Shown here piece after piece: positions 19,401 to 20,172 of a DNA stretch of 20,172 nucleotides. The position numbers and the translations under genes are program-made. The notes beneath the pieces are model-generated. The model was not told where the DNA came from and did no database searches. It worked only from the letters and a program-made list of their open reading frames with translations. Source of the stretch: Strongylocentrotus pallidus (Eukaryota; Echinodermata; Echinoidea; Camarodonta; Strongylocentrotidae); the NCBI GenBank assembly GCA_030265145.1, contig JARBES010000125.1:13748252-13768423 (forward strand). Reading direction: 5' to 3'. The first letter of the stretch is position 1, and each line of letters starts with the position of its first letter.

Positions 19401-19818
19401 GCATGTTTGTTTCAAACGAAGATTAGATTCGGAACAAGCATTGTCAGTGGCCCGTTCTCGTGCCCGATCGTCGTAGCATTCAAGAACCGATAATTTGGGC
19501 GGGGCTTATCCAAAGTCCCCGCTGATAATTGACCAGCTGTTATGCTAACTGACATCTCACAAACAGACGACGTTTGTTTGTCATGCAATAATGCTACTGT
19601 CAAGTTGGTATGCCCCGTTTGCTATATAATTATGTTTTCTCTATTTTAACCAGTTAAAATATTGATGTTTCCCTTTTCACCTTTTTTTTCGGGGGGGGGG
19701 GGGCACGTTTTGGTACTTAGCGTTATAAACGAAAATCGACTTCTTAAACCATTATATTTTTTTTGTCCAATTTCAATCAGACGGTAGCGAGTCTCATGCC
19801 AATTTGGCCTTCGATTAG
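13371..19818 (+). CDS. Gene 2: paralogue of the gene 1 C-terminal module (five visible exons, 5' end uncertain)
   Basis: Exons 13371-13461, 15222-15340, 16183-16308, 19141-19306 and 19781-19818 (TAG at 19816-19818) join in phase into 179 residues. The product follows the gene 1 module: a strand ending Y-V-I-F-P (gene 1 Y-E-F-R-F-P), then GFMGFLP (gene 1 GYLAFLP), an exon of 42 codons (gene 1 45), an exon ending LYAVV (gene 1 IFVVDMK), and an 11-12 residue tail ending in Asp. Phases of the last three introns are 0, 0 and 1 in both genes. No death-domain exon was seen between gene 1 and here. All five exons keep an open frame and usable splice sites, so it is probably expressed, but the first exon and the promoter are unknown. 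It may be a death-domain-less protein, or an alternative 3' end of gene 1. Confidence 0.75.
13812..14165 (-). mobile_element. LINE remnant: C-terminal part of ORF2, antisense in gene 2 intron 1
   Basis: From 14165 downward the minus strand reads ALLDIIKAFNSIPHLYY, NEKDMLWIQRCQNKYAR and MVLNADYNAPS, then shifts frame near 14025 and continues APQYLCNLLFKRNVTYCTRY and LPKPRTK. The order D...IQ..QN..AR.V....Y..PS, then APQYL..L, then a T-R-Y stretch is the conserved tail after the reverse transcriptase in CR1/L2/jockey-type LINEs. A stop and a frame change make it dead. Confidence 0.8.
14436..14503 (-). repeat. tRNA-like element in gene 2 intron 1
   Basis: The minus strand has A-box-like TGGTAGAGTGGTT (14491-14479) and B-box-like GGTTCGTATTCCC (14455-14443) about 24 nt apart, as in a tRNA. 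The anticodon arm region TTTGACTTTCAAG does not close well. A tRNA-derived SINE head or relic is likely. It directly abuts a (GA)n tract. Confidence 0.55.
14512..14612. repeat. GA microsatellite
   Basis: Interrupted (GA)n with GATA and GGCGA variants. The minus-strand Ser/Leu-rich frame over it is a product of the repeat. Confidence 0.92.
14741..14965 (-). mobile_element. LINE remnant: post-RT segment, antisense in gene 2 intron 1
   Basis: The minus strand from about 14900 reads ALNKLTVSRQLEVRFFRA, then SVETVLLYGSEARTMTHSLE, a stop, then QLDDCYTRLLR. RA.VE..LLYGSE..T.T..LE..LD.CYTR.LR is a well-known line downstream of the reverse transcriptase in many animal LINEs. It differs in type from the fragment at 13812-14165, so a second family is involved. 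Confidence 0.8.
15222..15340 (+). CDS. Gene 2 exon 2
   Basis: 119 nt, acceptor gctgatattag, donor CCAAG/GTAAGT, entering in phase 1 and leaving in phase 0. It encodes GDMAKLIGFMGFLPNQ, then TTVPVKISFYHKLTGFPVAK. GFMGFLPNQ and the final K match GYLAFLPQN and the final K of gene 1 exon 3. A competing acceptor ten bases upstream (tctag at 15211) has a better tract but gives phase 0, which does not fit the donor of the previous exon. Confidence 0.8.
16183..16308 (+). CDS. Gene 2 exon 3
   Basis: 126 nt, phase 0-0, strong acceptor ttcctctctcattctaag, donor AAAGG/GTAAGA. It encodes MIKEHENWVGFSLVAEESL, then DTDSDVTLEYCSYSGKKEQR. It has the same position and phases as gene 1 exon 4, with strand-like spacing and a charged end in both. 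The ATG at its first codon is probably internal, because the upstream exon joins in phase. Confidence 0.82.
16917..16980 (-). repeat. tRNA-like element in gene 2 intron 3
   Basis: The minus strand carries A-box-like GGCGGCTTAGAGCATGG (16969-16953) and B-box-like GGTTTGATTCCAC (16938-16926). This fits a tRNA-derived SINE head. Its sequence differs from the two other tRNA-like pieces, so they are not copies of one recent family. Confidence 0.5.
18603..18619 (+). promoter_or_regulatory. Twin octamer motifs
   Basis: ATGCAAAT occurs at 18603-18610 and again at 18612-18619, one base apart. This is the consensus site of POU-family transcription factors. In AT-rich DNA one copy can easily be chance; two in tandem are less likely. 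A role in either gene is unproven. Confidence 0.3.
19141..19306 (+). CDS. Gene 2 exon 4
   Basis: 166 nt, entering in phase 0 and leaving in phase 1; acceptor ttgattcaaag, donor GTTG/GTATGG. It encodes VITRDEMKCLLHYIVFYTKD, then TSDGYIREIDVDILQKN, then RLSIKTLYAVV. Phases and the ending match gene 1 exon 5 (IFVVDMK, donor GTATAT). Read-through past the donor would add 13 residues and stop at 19345-19347, a possible alternative end; the gene 1 parallel favours splicing. Confidence 0.78.
19781..19818 (+). CDS. Gene 2 exon 5: terminal coding exon
   Basis: The acceptor tttttgtccaatttcaatcag has a strong tract. Entering in phase 1 it encodes DGSESHANLAFD then TAG. Length, phase and acidic end parallel gene 1 exon 6 (GNATTTAWGSD). 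An earlier AG at 19654 would give a low-complexity tail running through the G-run, and is less likely. Confidence 0.65.
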
Positions 19819-19984
19819 TCTACGGAGCCCGTATTCTGCCCTTATCCCCTTTTCCGTGCCGCCTCCGTGCAAAGGCAGGAAGCGGACGAAAGATTTTCGG
19901 TTGGATTCAAGAGTTCCGCTGCGTCTACGATTTAGTTTCGAGGGAAGTTATACACATTTGAAAAAAACGTAGCCCGTAGACAAT

Positions 19985-20172
19985 GTCGTAGGTGGCATTG
20001 CACAATCACCGAATGGGTATTGCGCGGAGGCCTTGCGCTGATCATGCAGGACGGCGGCTGCAAGGTCACCGCCCCTTCTCCGTGTATCCTCTGCACGGAA
20101 GTTGCACGGGCGTCGTGCGGAGACTGCAAAGCTACTGCACTGAAATTGCACGATTTTCGTACAATCTCCGAG
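19985..20172. repeat. GC-richer repeat running off the right edge
   Basis: After the AT-rich introns the base content shifts. Short words TTGCAC, GTGCAA, CTGCA and CGTGC recur many times, ending TTTTCGTACAATCTCCGAG. Overlapping minus-strand frames here are products of the repeat. It looks like the end of a dispersed element or tandem array, probably within or beyond the 3' untranslated region of gene 2. Confidence 0.45.

Noticed and set aside
19681-19702. T-run followed by a 14-base G-run before the last exon of gene 2
   Set aside because: A mononucleotide run of a kind also seen at 8905 and 9811; no functional signal around it.

Overview
The window looks like AT-rich genomic DNA from a multicellular eukaryote. 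Coding sequence occurs only as short exons with GT..AG borders, matched phases and introns of 0.4-2.8 kb, separated by LINE remnants, tRNA-like repeats, MITE-like inverted repeats, minisatellites and (CT/GA)n tracts. The death-domain content and the CR1/L2-type LINE fragments suggest a marine invertebrate deuterostome, possibly an echinoderm. That placement is inference; nothing in the window fixes the species.

Two plus-strand genes can be assembled by hand. Gene 1 (about 1298-6017) has six exons. The first two are both exactly 288 nt, both phase 1-1, and each encodes one death domain. Exons 3-6 encode a C-terminal module of about 180 residues, rich in predicted beta strands, that I do not recognise. 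Gene 1 may continue beyond the left edge, or may start at an ATG at 1288. Gene 2 (about 13371-19818) has five visible exons encoding a diverged copy of the same C-terminal module. The last three introns match gene 1 in position and phase and it ends in a similarly tiny last exon, but it carries one extra intron and no death-domain exon was found for it. The pair reads as a tandem duplication of a death-domain adaptor-like family, with one member reduced to, or built only on, the C-terminal module.

Layout: 103-285 a foldback repeat; 287-1230 LINE pieces with the reverse-transcriptase part inverted; 1298-6017 gene 1, with a TTGGGC-rich repeat in intron 3 and a MITE in intron 4; 6018-13370 intergenic, with a ~100-bp minisatellite, (GA)n, a 318-bp MITE-like element, a long (CT)n block and a GC-rich ~208-bp composite tandem repeat; 13371-19818 gene 2, whose introns hold two antisense LINE fragments and two antisense tRNA-like elements; 19985-20172 the start of a GC-richer repeat that runs off the window.

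The genes' function can only be inferred. Death domains are homotypic protein-interaction modules of apoptosis and innate immune signalling. The C-terminal module would be an effector or binding domain of unknown type.
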